Shown here one piece after another: positions 11,890 to 22,767 of a stretch of 64,000 nt of DNA (position 1 is the stretch's first letter; each line of letters begins with the position of its first letter). The notes beneath the pieces were generated by a model, which saw only the letters and a list, made by a program, of their open reading frames with translations, ran no database searches and was not told the origin of the DNA. This DNA comes from Cymodocea nodosa (Eukaryota > Streptophyta > Magnoliopsida > Alismatales > Cymodoceaceae), in NCBI GenBank assembly GCA_036874045.1, contig CM072344.1, positions 10,884,501 to 10,948,500 on the forward strand. The letters are read 5' to 3'. The translations under genes and the position numbers were made by a program.

Positions 11890-14782
11890 AGTCTGATCTC
11901 ACTGATGGCCCTTGATACTAAGGGTTATAAATATACAAGTGGTGAGGGGAAGATCAGCATACTGATAGGCTCATTAGTTGCTATGAAGGGAACCAAATCT
12001 GATCCCTTATACATTTTGCAGGGCACTCCAATTGTTGGCGCAGCTACATCAGCTATATCTGGTCAGCAGGATTTTTCTGTCATGTGGCACTCAAGGATAG
12101 GTCATTTAAGGCAGAAAAGAATGTAGGAACTCAGTAGTCTGGGCAAGTTTGATGGGCACAAGGTTGCTTGTATTGACATGTGCAATCATTATGTCTTTGG
12201 CAAATAGAAAAGAGTGTCATTTGCACGCAGTCAGCATAGCTCCAAGGGAGTTCTTGTTTATATTCATGCTGATTGTTGGGGGCCTTCACGTCAACCTTCT
12301 ATTGTAGGTTCCAGATATTTTCTTTCTATCATTGACGTCATTCAAGGATGAACTGGGTTTTCTTTTTTACACACAAAAGTGAAGCTTTTTCTTGCTTCAA
12401 GCATTGGAAGAAGCAAGTAGAAAACCAAATAGACAGAAAGGTAAAATATCTTAGAACTAATAATGGTCTTGAGTTTTGTTCTCAAGAATTTGATAACTTT
12501 TGTAAAGATGAAGGCATTACACGGCATAACACTGTCAGGTATATCCCTCAGCAAAATGGAGTGGCTGAAAGATTGAAGAGAACACTCCTAGAAAAGGCAC
12601 GTTGTATGCTATCTCATGCAGGTTTGAGGAAGAAGTTTTGGGCAGAGGTTGTTAACACAACTTCCTATCTATTGAATAGGTCCCCTTCTAGTGCCTTAGA
12701 TGGGAAGATACCTCTTGAGCTATGGTTGAAAAGATCTGCTAGTTATTCAAAGCTCAATATTTTCGATTGTCCAGCTTACTATCATGTGAACAATGGCAAG
12801 CTGGAACCACGTGCCAAGAAAGGCATATTTGTGGGTTATGGTGTTGGTGTAAATGGATACAGGATATATGATATTGAGTCTCACAAAGTAATATATAGCT
12901 GTGATGTTACTTTTGATGAGAATTCTCTTTTGCAGGCAAGAGATAAACTAGCAGGTGAAACACCAGAAATTGAGCACACCCTTCCTAAACAGGTGGAGAT
13001 AGATGACGCACAGCAGCCGCCTATCACTGATCAAGTTGAAATTAGAGAAATCTCATCTGAAACTCAGGAAAATGAAGTTAAGGAGGAAGAGGTGGAGCAA
13101 CCACCACCAAGAACCATTGGCAAAGATCATCCTAGAAGAGACGTTAGACCTCTAATTGGATATGGCTACGAGAGTTTGGTTGCTTTTGCCTTACAAGTAG
13201 CAGTTGAGGTGGAGGATTCTGTTGATCCACCTACATATGAAGCTGCAATGAAAGATTCAAAAGCTGATCTTTGGATGTCTGCTATGGAGGAGGAACTCCA
13301 ATCTCTCCATAAGAACAAGACTTGGGAATTGGTGAAACGTCCAAAGAACACAAATATTGTTGGTTGCAAATGGGTCTATAAGAAGAAGATTGGGACTCAA
13401 GGCAACGCAGGTGTGTAGCACAAGGCAAGATTAGTCGCCAAAGGTTATTCACAGCGAGAAGGAGTTGACTTCAATGAGGTATTTGCTCCTGTTGTACGTC
13501 ATGCATCTATTAGAATTTTGTTATCCATTGTTGCAGCACAGAATTTAGAATTGGAACAACTAGATGTAAAGACGACCTTCTTGCATGGTGAGTTGGAAGA
13601 AAATATTTGGATGGAACAACCAACATGGTTTGTGGTGAAAGGTAAATCTGATTGGGTGTGCAAATTAAATAAGTCCTTGTATGGACTTAAATAGTCACCA
13701 TGCCAATGGTACAAAAGGTTTCATGCCTTTATAGTTAAAGTTGGTTTTAGATGCAGCAACTATGATTCATGTGTATATGTTAAAACTCTTGATAAGAGTA
13801 CACATGTTTATTTGTTATTGTATGTTGATGATATTCTTATAGCTACGAAGAATATCGAAGTGATACAGGAGCTGAAGGACACATTAAAATCAGAATTTGA
13901 TATGAAGGATCTTGGTCCAACTGGTAGAATTCTTGGAATGGAGATTAGGCGTGAAAGAAATTCTGGTAAGCTTTTTTTGAATCAATAGAAGTATATTGAG
14001 AAGATCCTTAGCAGATTTGGTATGGCTTCATGCAAAGCCATTAGTACGCCTATGACAGAAATTTCAAATTGTCATCTGCAATGTGTCCACAAACTGATAC
14101 TGAAAAGCTTGATATGCAGCGAGTTCCATATGCACAGGTAGTTGGAAGTCTTATGTATGCTATGGTATGCACTAGGCCTGATCTGGCATATCATTTGAGT
14201 GTTGTTAGTAGGTTCATGTCCAATCCGGGCAGGGAATATTGGAAAGCAGTTAAAAGGATATTCAGATATTTGAAAGGAACTCCAAGTGTTGGCTTGATGT
14301 ATGCAATAGATCAGGGTTGTACTATAGCTGGTTATATAGACTCAGACTATGCAGGTGATGTTGACAAAAGGAGATCATTATCTGGTTATGTCTTTACATT
14401 TGCAGGTTCTATTGTGAGTTGGAAATCAACTCTTTAGCCTACGATATCTCTGTCCACAACTGAGGCTGAATATGTGGCTATGACAGAAGCTGCAAAGGAA
14501 GGGATTTGGTTGAAAGGCTTACTTGGAGACTTTGGTTGGCGTATTGATAAAGCTGATATCTTCTGTGATAGTCTTAGCGTTATTTGTCTCTCCAAAGATA
14601 ATGTCTTCCGTGATAGAACTAAACATATTGATGTTAAGTATCACTTCCTTAGGAATGAAGACAAGATAAAGATTATGAAGGTCAACACAAAGGACAATCC
14701 GGTTGATATGTTTACAAAGGGCATTGTTGAAAGCAAGTTCAAGCATTGCTTGGACTTACTCAACGTCTATTACTGCTGTTGA
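11890..14782 (+). pseudogene. pol: pol of Tork-like fragment T, broken
   Basis: The pre-integrase segment MWHSRIGHLRQKRM is near 12085. Integrase has D in HADCWGPS (about 12265), but the second acidic residue is lost: RTNNGLEF in place of RTDNGLEF near 12455. E is in VAERLKRTLLEKA (about 12560). RT has LYVDDILIA near 13820-13845. RNase H has GYIDSDYAGD near 14330 and LSTTEAEYVAM near 14455. Stops occur at 12124, about 12206, about 12349, 13417, about 13692, about 13987 and 14435, with a frameshift near 14065. The C-terminus ends in LNVYYCC. Confidence 0.88.
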
Positions 14783-14837
14783 CCCAGGTTGGGTCTTGGT
14801 GATCCATCACCTGTTCGTGGTGAAGATTGATGAAATA

Positions 14838-14850
14838 CAAGGTGGAGATT
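14838..14850 (+). other. Polypurine tract of fragment T
   Basis: CAAGGTGGAGATT directly precedes the TGTGATG start of the LTR. An AAGGTGGAGATT-type tract is usual for this lineage. Confidence 0.75.
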
Positions 14851-15223
14851 TGTGATGTGTGCGTCTTCCATCAAATATATGTATGTGTCTTTGTATATGG
14901 TTGTATTTCTCTAATAATTTGTACAGGGGAAAACTTGTCTTTTGTGTATCTCCAACTGTTGCCCCTATATATGTAAGGGGTCATCCACGTCCAAGAGATG
15001 CCATGCCAAACCATCCCTTGATTTCATTCTCCCCCTTCTTTGTACCAGCAACCATACAGCAAAGAATCATGATCGATTGATCACCCATGGACATACCCGT
15101 ATTGGGGAACCACGTAAATTTGTTGTTCTTCGAATTCTCCACTCGCAATCCTCTGTTCCATGTAGATCTCTTCTCCACACCACCCCTAGATGCTCCACGT
15201 TTATTTGAACTTTCCGCACAACA
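14851..15223 (+). repeat. 3' LTR of fragment T (about 373 bp)
   Basis: It begins TGTGATGTGTGCG and ends CGCACAACA, after which SIRE B spacer sequence resumes. TATATATG at 14966-14973 is a plausible TATA box. The end is set by where homology to the E spacer restarts, so it may be off by one or two bases. Confidence 0.75.
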
Positions 15224-16481
15224 ATCTTAAACTATTAATCAAAAGTATAAGCTTATTGAAACTAATTCATATTTTCAGTAAAATCATAGAAGAAGAAAAA
15301 AATTGTATGAGATTTGTGGTTTATTACATCTATATTAGTAGAATACATATATATTGTGCTTAAAATGAAAAGAACTTACAAATTGAAAATCTTTGAGAGT
15401 TTATTGATCAGTTTGATCACGAGCCTTTTGTACTTGAGCATATAGGTATGTAAGGATTGTTGTCCTAAAAAAGGATTCTTTAAATCTAGCAACCTAAGGT
15501 CCTGATCAGATCTTGGATTATTGACTGAAAGCTCATTACACAGGTACATTAGAAAGTTCTTGTATGATTCAAGCTTTTCAAACTAACTTTTAAAGAAAAG
15601 TATGAATATTTACTATTTTGAAAAAAAAAATTATTTTATTAATTACAGATATCTTTGAATCGAATATAGTTTCTACCAATATGACTACTGATTTATTGAA
15701 TCAACATTAGTACTTTTGAAAATGTTTATTTGAGATACATTCTTTTATTCTCCTTGAATTAATCATATTGAGTTCAAAGTTGTGTTTTGATTCATATACA
15801 GTAGGAATTGATTCTAGAAATCATTTTTGATGAATTTAGAGTAACGGAAGTTTTTGAAAAGAAAATTTAAAAGTCTAGTTATACTTAACATCTATTGTTA
15901 TACAAGTATATTTTGTATGTTATTGAATATATTTGAAGTATATTTGTAGGGGGAGGATTAACAATGTCTAAAACAGATTAATATAATTCAGAATACAAAA
16001 CTTGGTTAATCTGAGTTTAGTTCCCTTAAAATCTTGATGAAACAATTTAAAAAATACGAATAAACTATTTTAGATTCATAAGAAGAGAATTTTAGAATAG
16101 TTTACAATATTCTCAAGATAATGTTAAGTGTAGCATGTGTGTTATTTTCGGAAGGTTTTAGTAGAAAGCATCCGAAACTTGTTTGTTTTTGGTAAAGTAT
16201 ACTAACTAAACGTTATGTTATATAAGGTAACGTGTAAAACTTCCTCTAGACAGTATTTTACTCGTTAGGTTAGTTAACTCAATGAGTTATGCCTAAATAG
16301 TTCGGGTACCTTGATTGAATAAACTTTATTCAATATTCATTTAATATCTAAACCTGACTTCTATACATGTTGTGTTACTCGCCTAAAACCCTATTTAAAC
16401 ACTTATTACACAGGCACTTATGTTATTCGTAAACTTTGTCAAGAAAATCTTTCTCGCTTGTTGTTGTTACAACCTACGACA
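15224..16481 (+). other. Post-pol spacer of element B, second part, with internal polypurine tract and TATA-like box
   Basis: This matches the D spacer (25035-26500, inverted) and partly E. It contains an internal polypurine tract AGGGGGAGG at 15948-15956, TATATAAGG at 16219-16227, a CTCGTTAGGTTAG...TAACTC half-palindrome near 16260-16290, and TATTTAAAC near 16392. No significant ORF is present. The conserved signals just before the env-like ORF suggest a subgenomic promoter; this is inference. Confidence 0.7.
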
Positions 16482-17833
16482 ATGGTCTCTAAGTTCTACA
16501 AAGGTCATGGCAGAGGAAAAGGCAAAAGTAGAGGAAATGCAAATGGAAAAGAAATAGATAATGATGAAGTTCCACGTGTTTGGTTTAAGAAAATTTTGCA
16601 AGTTTATAAAAGGTTAGCAAAAATTTACAATGAATACTTCTTTCCTGAAGGTATACTGAATGAAGTTAGATTAGAGCTTCATAATACTGATGCAAGTATT
16701 ACATACATGGGGATTCGAAGTAAATATGATAGAGAATATCATATGAAATGTGCTGAAATTGCATTTTTGGAACAGTATGCAAAATATATGGAAAAAGGTG
16801 TAAGTTCATCGAATAGAATTCCTTAAACTCCTATAAGTGGTACATGACTACAAGCATTTGAGGAAGAACATGAATCTGCTATACCTACTCCTTTGTATTC
16901 AAAAGAAATACAATCAAATATTACTGTAGATAAAAGAAAAGTTGATAGTCTTCGAAAGGCTATAGCAATAGAAAGTGCTTTTGAAAAATTAAAGCAAAAA
17001 ACTTTTATGGAGCAATTTGAAAATAAAATAGCAATACTTGAAGAGGAGAAACAGAAATTTTATAGAAGAAGGAAAGTCAGAAAAATTATGTCTACAGAAA
17101 CAAAGTCTATTGGAAAAGGAAAATTTGATGAGCATTTATTTCCAAAGGACAATGTATGTCTAGACATTGTACCTTATAGTGCATCTGATAAACTCATCAG
17201 TTCCGAGCATACTGAAACTGATGATGATAATGAGACTTTATTTTCCCTTACTAGAAAGCTAGAGAAGAAATACAAGTCAAATATGAGCTCAAGTTTTTCT
17301 ATTAGTACAAGTCCTAATGATGTAGAAATTGACAAATTAGAGCATCAGGCACCTAACATTGAACAAGTTATTGCAGATATAATTGACAATGTTGAAACAG
17401 TAACTAGTTCAAAGGCTGAATTTTCTAGAGTAGAAGATATTGAAAAAGTTAAGACTCCAGAAGAGCTAAACGTCAACCAACCTTCTTCAGAATCTATAGA
17501 AGCAGAGTCTGAGAATTCACAGCATGTATCAATGGAGATATCTGTTGAACAAAATGAACAATTACAGATAGATACACCAACTGTAGAATTTATGGAAACA
17601 TTGAACTCTGATCATTCTATAGAGGCTGAACAAATGAATGTTGAGCATAATGAAGATGTTTCTTATAATGTTGAAGCTGAAGAATCAAGCTTACATATGC
17701 AACTTCAAGAAAATATTTTCACAAAGGAACAACATGACATTCATTTTGAAGAAGAAGTTCTTGAAGATGAATTAAACTCTGAATCAAGGCTTCAGGTATC
17801 ACCTTCTATGTGTATAGTATTAAATATTCAAGG
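16482..17833 (+). pseudogene. env-like ORF of element B, 3'-truncated
   Basis: The start is the ATG of MVSKFYKGHGRGKGKSRG; the open frame extends upstream, but only through non-ATG codons. The N-terminus is basic and RG/KG-rich, followed by a WFKKILQVYKRL helix and then a long acidic, Ser/Glu-rich region. Only two nonsense codons (16824, 16845) interrupt about 450 codons. The frame ends at an AAGG microhomology junction with inverted gag. Its position downstream of pol is that of the Sirevirus envelope-like gene. No hydrophobic membrane segment is evident. Confidence 0.8.
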
Positions 17834-18506
17834 CTATTTCTTTCTTCATTTTTAGTTTGTTGTGACTTAGTGAATCATTTAATTGAACTTCATAGGTAGT
17901 TAAATTTCCTATAAGTTCATTTATAGTATAAACATTTAAATCTCGTGATTCCTTAATTGATGTTACTTTCTCAGACCATTTAGAACTTAGGGATCTGAGA
18001 ATTTTTCTCAACAAATCCTTCTATTTAAAATTCTTTCCTAAGCATTTTAAAGAGTTTATTATATCTAGGAATTTGGAAAACATCTCAGAAATACTTTCAT
18101 CTTCATGCATTTTAAAGAGTTCATACTTATGAATTAATATGTTAATCTTAGTCTCTTTAACTTGAGAAGTACATTCATATGAAACTTCTAATGCATGCCA
18201 CACCTCATAAGTAGATTTATATGCCGACACTTTATTGAACTGTTCAGAACTCAATGCACAAAATAAGATATTTAAACCTTTAGCATTCAAAGTTTCATTT
18301 TCTTTTTTAGTAATTGTCCAAGTATTATAAGGAGTAGTTAACAGAATATATGGTTTAGAGATCATGAACCACAACTTGTGATCTATACTTTGAAGAAAGA
18401 CCGTCATCATATATTTCCAATATTCAAAATGTATTCCATCAAATAAAGGAGGACAGTTAAGATTTTGGCCCTCATACAAAGAAAAGTTACCATTTCCAGT
18501 AGCCAT
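17830..18506 (-). pseudogene. gag: gag N-terminal part of SIRE copy X, truncated
   Basis: Minus-strand ORFs start MATGNGNFSLYEGQN at 18506 and run through the gag domain to KKEIA near 17830, where the sequence switches to plus-strand env-like sequence of B. There is a nonsense codon near 18020. The zinc knuckle and everything downstream are missing. Confidence 0.88.
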
Positions 18507-18690
18507 CTTACCTTAGATTTTTCAATCTATTTGATTTTAAACAGTTTAAAACTTTAAAACAACTTGAGCCTAAAATCAAGAAAGTTAAACATATGCTTAG
18601 ATATTAATTTTTGTTTAAAAACAAAGAAGGTAGAATAAGCTCTGATATTAATTAAGTTGGTATTGATTTTATATCAAAGATTATTAACTA
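18507..18690 (-). other. 5' leader of SIRE copy X
   Basis: Leader between the primer binding site and gag, homologous to those of B and C. No ORF is present. Confidence 0.7.
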
Positions 18691-18702
18691 GCTCTGATAC
18701 CA
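18691..18702 (-). other. Primer binding site of copy X (perfect tRNA-iMet type)
   Basis: On the minus strand this reads TGGTATCAGAGC, the standard plant copia primer site. It is the best-preserved primer site in the window. Confidence 0.9.
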
Positions 18703-18704
18703 CT

Positions 18705-19018
18705 TGTAGGATCGAATGGCTACACAAGAAGGGGGTGAATTATGTTTTTCAACATTTTCGATTATAATTGAATCTTCAAAAATAAAAACAAGTCGAGACA
18801 TTGTTTTAATCTAATTATTTTATTCAAGGTTTCAATTACAATATACAATTCAATTCTCCTATGAAATTGTAGATGTAATTATATAACGATATCATGTTTC
18901 ATCTAATCAATTTCATAACTATAAATAGGGAAAACTAATTTATGGAATTTAAAACATTTCTCCCTGTTTGAGATTTTTCTTCTTCTTCTTCTTCTTCTTC
19001 TGCAATTCTTTAGTGACA
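18705..19018 (-). repeat. Truncated 5' LTR of copy X
   Basis: On the plus strand it begins TGTAGGATCGAATGGC, the complement of the LTR 3' end. It keeps the AATAAA region and the GAA-rich tract. It is cut near 19018, where a gypsy LTR begins; ATATAC-type sequence is shared by both sides. The TATA and U3 portion are lost. Confidence 0.85.
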
Positions 19019-19237
19019 AATATACACTATGCACTCGCAATTAAAATACAAATTGGAATTAATATCTAATTTGTGTGAAAGGTTGTTTGTTTACTTCTAA
19101 AAAGAAATTATTGATATAAGCATAAAGACAAATTAACCAAGTTAAAATAGAAGTTAACAAATACAAGTTATTTGGTGTTGTTGCTTGGGAACCAAACAAG
19201 TTCTTTGGTGCCGCCTAAAGCAACCAAACAAGTTTTC
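19019..19237 (+). repeat. 3' end of an Athila-like gypsy LTR (F-left)
   Basis: About 115 bp, including CAATTAAAATACAAATTGG, match 39141-39253 inside the F-right LTR. The segment ends directly before a tRNA-Asp-type primer binding site. Everything upstream in this LTR has been removed by the junction with copy X. Confidence 0.7.
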
Positions 19238-19256
19238 TAGCACCGTTGTCGGGGAA
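19238..19256 (+). other. Primer binding site of F-left (tRNA-Asp type)
   Basis: TAGCACCGTTGTCGGGGAA differs only slightly from the TGGCGCCGTTGTCGGGGA site typical of Athila/Tat gypsy elements. Confidence 0.85.
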
Positions 19257-19334
19257 TTGAGAAGCTAAGCAACTGTAAGTGCTGTTTTGTTTTAATAGCA
19301 AAAGTGTTGTGTGTTTTCTTCTATAATTGAGAAT

Positions 19335-20645
19335 ATGGCATATGCTTATGCTCAAAGATTTCTAAAACCTGTAGTTAGCATATGTGAATTCTGCAATTTG
19401 GAAGGTCACAACATTTCTGATTGTTTGAAACTAAAATGATCACAGATGGTTAGATCACATGAACAACAAATGAATTATCTTCACTATAATAGATCTGAGT
19501 ATGAGAATCCTATGGTTTACCCAACTAATGGTCAGCTTAGAATGTGTAACATGTTGAGAGACAAGAAAGTTTGGGATAGGTATGACAGACTAGAGCGTAG
19601 TATAGAGCAAAACATGGACAAACTGGAACAATTTATGTGTCAGCAATAAGAAGTCAACCAATTAAACTATAAGGAAGCATATTCAGAACCTAAAATTGAA
19701 TGCAATGAGATTAGATGATCTGGAAAGAAAACTAAAAGCATTGGATGAATATACAATGAAATTACAAGTTATGCAATAGGACAACACAAATGAAAATTAT
19801 AATGTTATAAATTTGCATAATTTGCAAGACATACAAACAAAAGAAAATACCAATGCAAGAGAATTTAAAGAGTGCAATTTAAGACTAAAAACAGTTGAAA
19901 ATCATAATCACGAAAATGATATACAAGAACATCAAGAAAGTAACGAAAATCTGGAAGATGTATGTATAACATTAAGATCTGGAACTGATATATCATCAAG
20001 AATTCAAAATGAAAACAATATCAAGGTGGATAAGAACAAAAACCAAAATGATAATGAAAATGTAATATCTGAAAATATAGAAATCAATGAAGAAATATCT
20101 AAATCTGCAAATGAGACTAAAAATGATCAAACAAATCAAATGAACAAAAAAGAATCTTTTAAATCACAATTATTAGCACCCTATCCTAAAAGATTACAAC
20201 AAACATTTCCTGAAAAATAAGAAAAAATTAGAGAAATTTTTGAAAAAGTACAAGTTAACATTCCTTTGTTAGATTTATTGTAGAAAATGCCACCTTATGC
20301 TAAATTTCTTAAGAATTGATGTACTAAGAAAAGAGAGTGAAAAGTTTTAAGGAAAGTCTTTTTAGCTGAGCAAAGTAGTTCCCTATTTCTACCACAAATT
20401 CCTAAAAAGTTATCTAATCTTGGAATCTCTATTATATCATGTACCATAAGAAATACCATTCTAAAAAGAACCTTAATAGACTTAGGTGCAGGTATAAATG
20501 TTATGCCAAGTGACATATTTGCATCCTTAGGATTAGAAGGCTTAATCCCTACTAAGACTGTTATTCAATTACCTGATAGAAGTATAAGATACCCTAAAGG
20601 AAAAATAGAGGATGTCTTAATTAAAATCAAAAACTTCATATATCC
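19335..20645 (+). pseudogene. Athila-like gag C-terminal region and protease, broken (F-left)
   Basis: A first ORF contains a zinc knuckle CEFCNLEGHNISDC (about 19382-19425) and stops near 19437; a related frame runs 19446-19649. A second open stretch (19813-20220) holds ITLRSGTDI and APYPKRLQQTF. The Athila-type region MPPYAKFLKN and the protease LIDLGAGINVMPSDIF (about 20470-20520) follow, then LPDRSIRYPKGKIEDVLIKI. Stops lie at 20218, about 20281, 20319 and 20337. The frame is cut at 20645 by the LTR of SIRE D. The left flank TATCC is a possible target duplication without a preserved partner. Confidence 0.8.
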
Positions 20646-21159
20646 TGTAGGATCATATGGCTACACAAGAGGGGGGTGAATTGTGTTTTTCAACATTTTC
20701 GAATATAATTGAAACTTTAAAACTCAAAAACAAGTCAAGACATTGTTTTCAAAAAATCATTTTTATTCGAGGTTTCAATTACAATATACAATTCAATTCT
20801 CCTCAGAAATTATAGATGCAATTATATATCGATACCATGTTTCATCTATACAATTTGATAACTACAAACAAAGAAAACTAATTTGCGAAATTTAAAACAT
20901 TTCTCCCTGTTTAAGATCTTTCTTCTTCTTCTACTCTTTCTTTTTAAGCAATTCTTCAGTGACGAATATCTTGTCTTTCTCTACTTCACCGAACTTACTT
21001 TCTTCTGATACTTTAAATCTTCAATGACATATATCTTACCTTTTTATGCTTCACTGAATTTTCTTCCACTTGAGAGCGTTTCCTTGAAGAGGTGTTTTTG
21101 ATCCCTGAAAAGATTTTTCTTTTGGTGTGCAAGGATAACTGATCAACGAGAATTCTATG

Positions 21160-21168
21160 CCTTTTATA
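21160..21168 (-). promoter_or_regulatory. TATA box of LTR D
   Basis: CCTTTTATA on the plus strand, TATAAAAGG on the minus strand, in the same context as the other SIRE LTRs. Confidence 0.7.
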
Positions 21169-21483
21169 CTGTATCTTCATTTCATGCATATCCTCCACAT
21201 TTAATCACTATCAGTCTTCCACTTCTTCATGTCTTTTCTTTTTCCTTCATTGAAATACACACGTTCTAACCCACATTTACATTTCGAATTTTCTTTAATT
21301 ATCAATCCTAGATCTTTGAAAAATTTCATGCAAAATAAACTCTCTTCCAAAATTTTTCATTAGTGTAATAAGAAATCGTTACTTTAATGTTAACTAAATG
21401 AGTAATACAAGTATAAATATAACTTAACGTTTCTAATTTAACGAGTTCCTCATGTGCCAACTCACGTGACAAGTATTGTAGTT

Positions 21484-21630
21484 AACTCAACGAACTAAGT
21501 CTGTGGTGTTACGCTAACACAACGAACTAAGTCTATGGTGTTACGCTAACTCAACGAACCATCTCTGTGGTGTTATAGATAACTCAACGAATCATCTCTG
21601 TTGTGTTACAGATAACTCAATGAACCAGTA
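21484..21630 (-). repeat. Five-unit array of about 28-bp repeats in the U3 of LTR D
   Basis: On the plus strand, CTCAACGAAC or CTCAACGAAT followed by ...TGTGGTGTTA recurs about five times with small changes. The B, solo and C LTRs have two or three equivalents (GTTGAGTTAGCGTAACACCACGG). Confidence 0.75.
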
Positions 21631-22256
21631 CTAAACAAATGTTTTTATAATAAGAATTTTACCACGTGCAAAAATAACAACTTAAGTTTATAACGCTAAC
21701 CTAACACGTTGCCTTAGTGTTCAATATAGCAACTCAATGCGTTTAGTTATGTTAACTTAACAAGTTAAACATGTGGACCTCACGTGATACAATATAACAT
21801 TCGTAATTTATAATTTCACTACATATACAACACTAACTTAACGAGTTCATGTCTTCTTTTACTCACTAACTCAACGAGTTCTCACATGACCTATTTTAAC
21901 CTTTAAGCCTCTAACTTCACGAGTTCTCACGTGATCTCTATACGAACAAAATTATAACTTAATGAGTTGTCTAAACGTGCACTGTTCATGATACAGAAAA
22001 TATAACTTTAAAACATATCATGCTTTTCAATAAAAACACACGTTAACTTAACATTTAGTTAAATAAAAAATTAATGCAACGAAACGACTAGTTATTAACT
22101 TAGTATAATTCCAGATCCAATACAGACAAGTATTTATCTCAGTAAGCTTTTTCTGTATTAATTGATAATTTTAATTTCTTTTCACAAGCAATAGTAATTG
22201 AGCAAATATGATTATTTTTCATTCAACACACATCATCAAAACAAAATACTCAACAA

Positions 22257-22269
22257 TCTCCCCCTTTTT
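22257..22269 (-). other. Polypurine tract of element D
   Basis: The minus strand reads AAAAAGGGGGAGA one base before the 3' LTR. The same tract precedes the 3' LTR of C at 56534-56546. Confidence 0.88.
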
Positions 22270-22767
22270 GATGATGACAAAACCATATTAAATCAATTAT
22301 GAAATATATTTAACTCGACAAAGCACCTTTGTTGGGTTAAGTTTTAATTCAACAAACAAGTTTATTGACTTAAGTTCACTTAAGCTTATTTCTATTGTTA
22401 GTGTAAGTTTCACCTCTCAAAAATAAAACTTTCAGATGTCAATAATTATATAAGTATCATTTCTCTACCTTTTAGATTATATTATCATCTGTCAGATTAC
22501 AATAACCATAAATATCATCTCCCTTTATACTATATGCAATTAAAATCATAATCATCTTCTCTCTCTTTTTTATAACATTTCTCCCCCTTTATGTCATTAA
22601 TCAAAAAGATAATTACACAGAATGTATAGTAAGAGATATATTTACAACAATGCTTTCTGTAAACAATAATAAAAATGGTAAACATTTATAGAAAAATGTA
22701 TTATTCAATGAATCAAACAAAGAATACAAACATTACATTTTGTATTCAGATACAAGCAAACAGGCAA
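22270..22767 (-). other. Region between env-like ORF and polypurine tract of element D
   Basis: Non-coding and AT-rich, homologous to 56052-56533 in C. No ORF of note. It contains two more CCCCCTTT-type purine-rich stretches (minus strand) near 22530 and 22585. Confidence 0.65.

Larger units (their letters stand above)
11882..15223 (+). mobile_element. Tork-like Ty1/copia fragment T inside element B
   Basis: This is the 3' part of a different copia lineage: pre-integrase and integrase, RT, RNase H, polypurine tract and a short 3' LTR. The opening GKISILIGSLVAMKG...LYILQG segment is typical of the Tork lineage. The 5' LTR, gag and protease are missing. Compared with E, about 100 bp of the host spacer is lost at the junctions, and I see no target duplication, so this is not a simple intact insertion. 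Confidence 0.85.
4434..17833 (+). mobile_element. SIRE-like copia element B (5' LTR to env-like ORF, 3' end lost)
   Basis: In order: 5' LTR, tRNA-iMet-type primer binding site, gag, pol, spacer, env-like ORF. The element is interrupted at 11882-15223 by a Tork-like fragment. At 17830-17833 it is cut inside the env-like ORF and joined to inverted gag of copy X, so its polypurine tract and 3' LTR are missing. All reading frames carry nonsense codons or shifts. B is the only copy here with LTR, gag, complete pol and part of the env-like ORF on one strand. Confidence 0.9.
20646..22255 (-). repeat. 3' LTR of element D (1610 bp)
   Basis: On the plus strand it begins TGTAGGATCATATGGC and ends ACTCAACA, the complement of TGTTGAGT. 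It has a TATA box (minus) at 21160-21168 and the AATAAA complement near 20762-20767. Its U3 carries an expanded array of the GTTGAGTTA module. Confidence 0.92.

Noticed and set aside
14859-15208. Overlapping plus-strand ORFs after the Tork-like RNase H
   Set aside because: They fall entirely within the 3' LTR of fragment T and have no conserved domain.
18960-19000. CTT/GAA repeat tract as an independent microsatellite
   Set aside because: It is part of the SIRE LTR and occurs at the same place in every SIRE LTR here.
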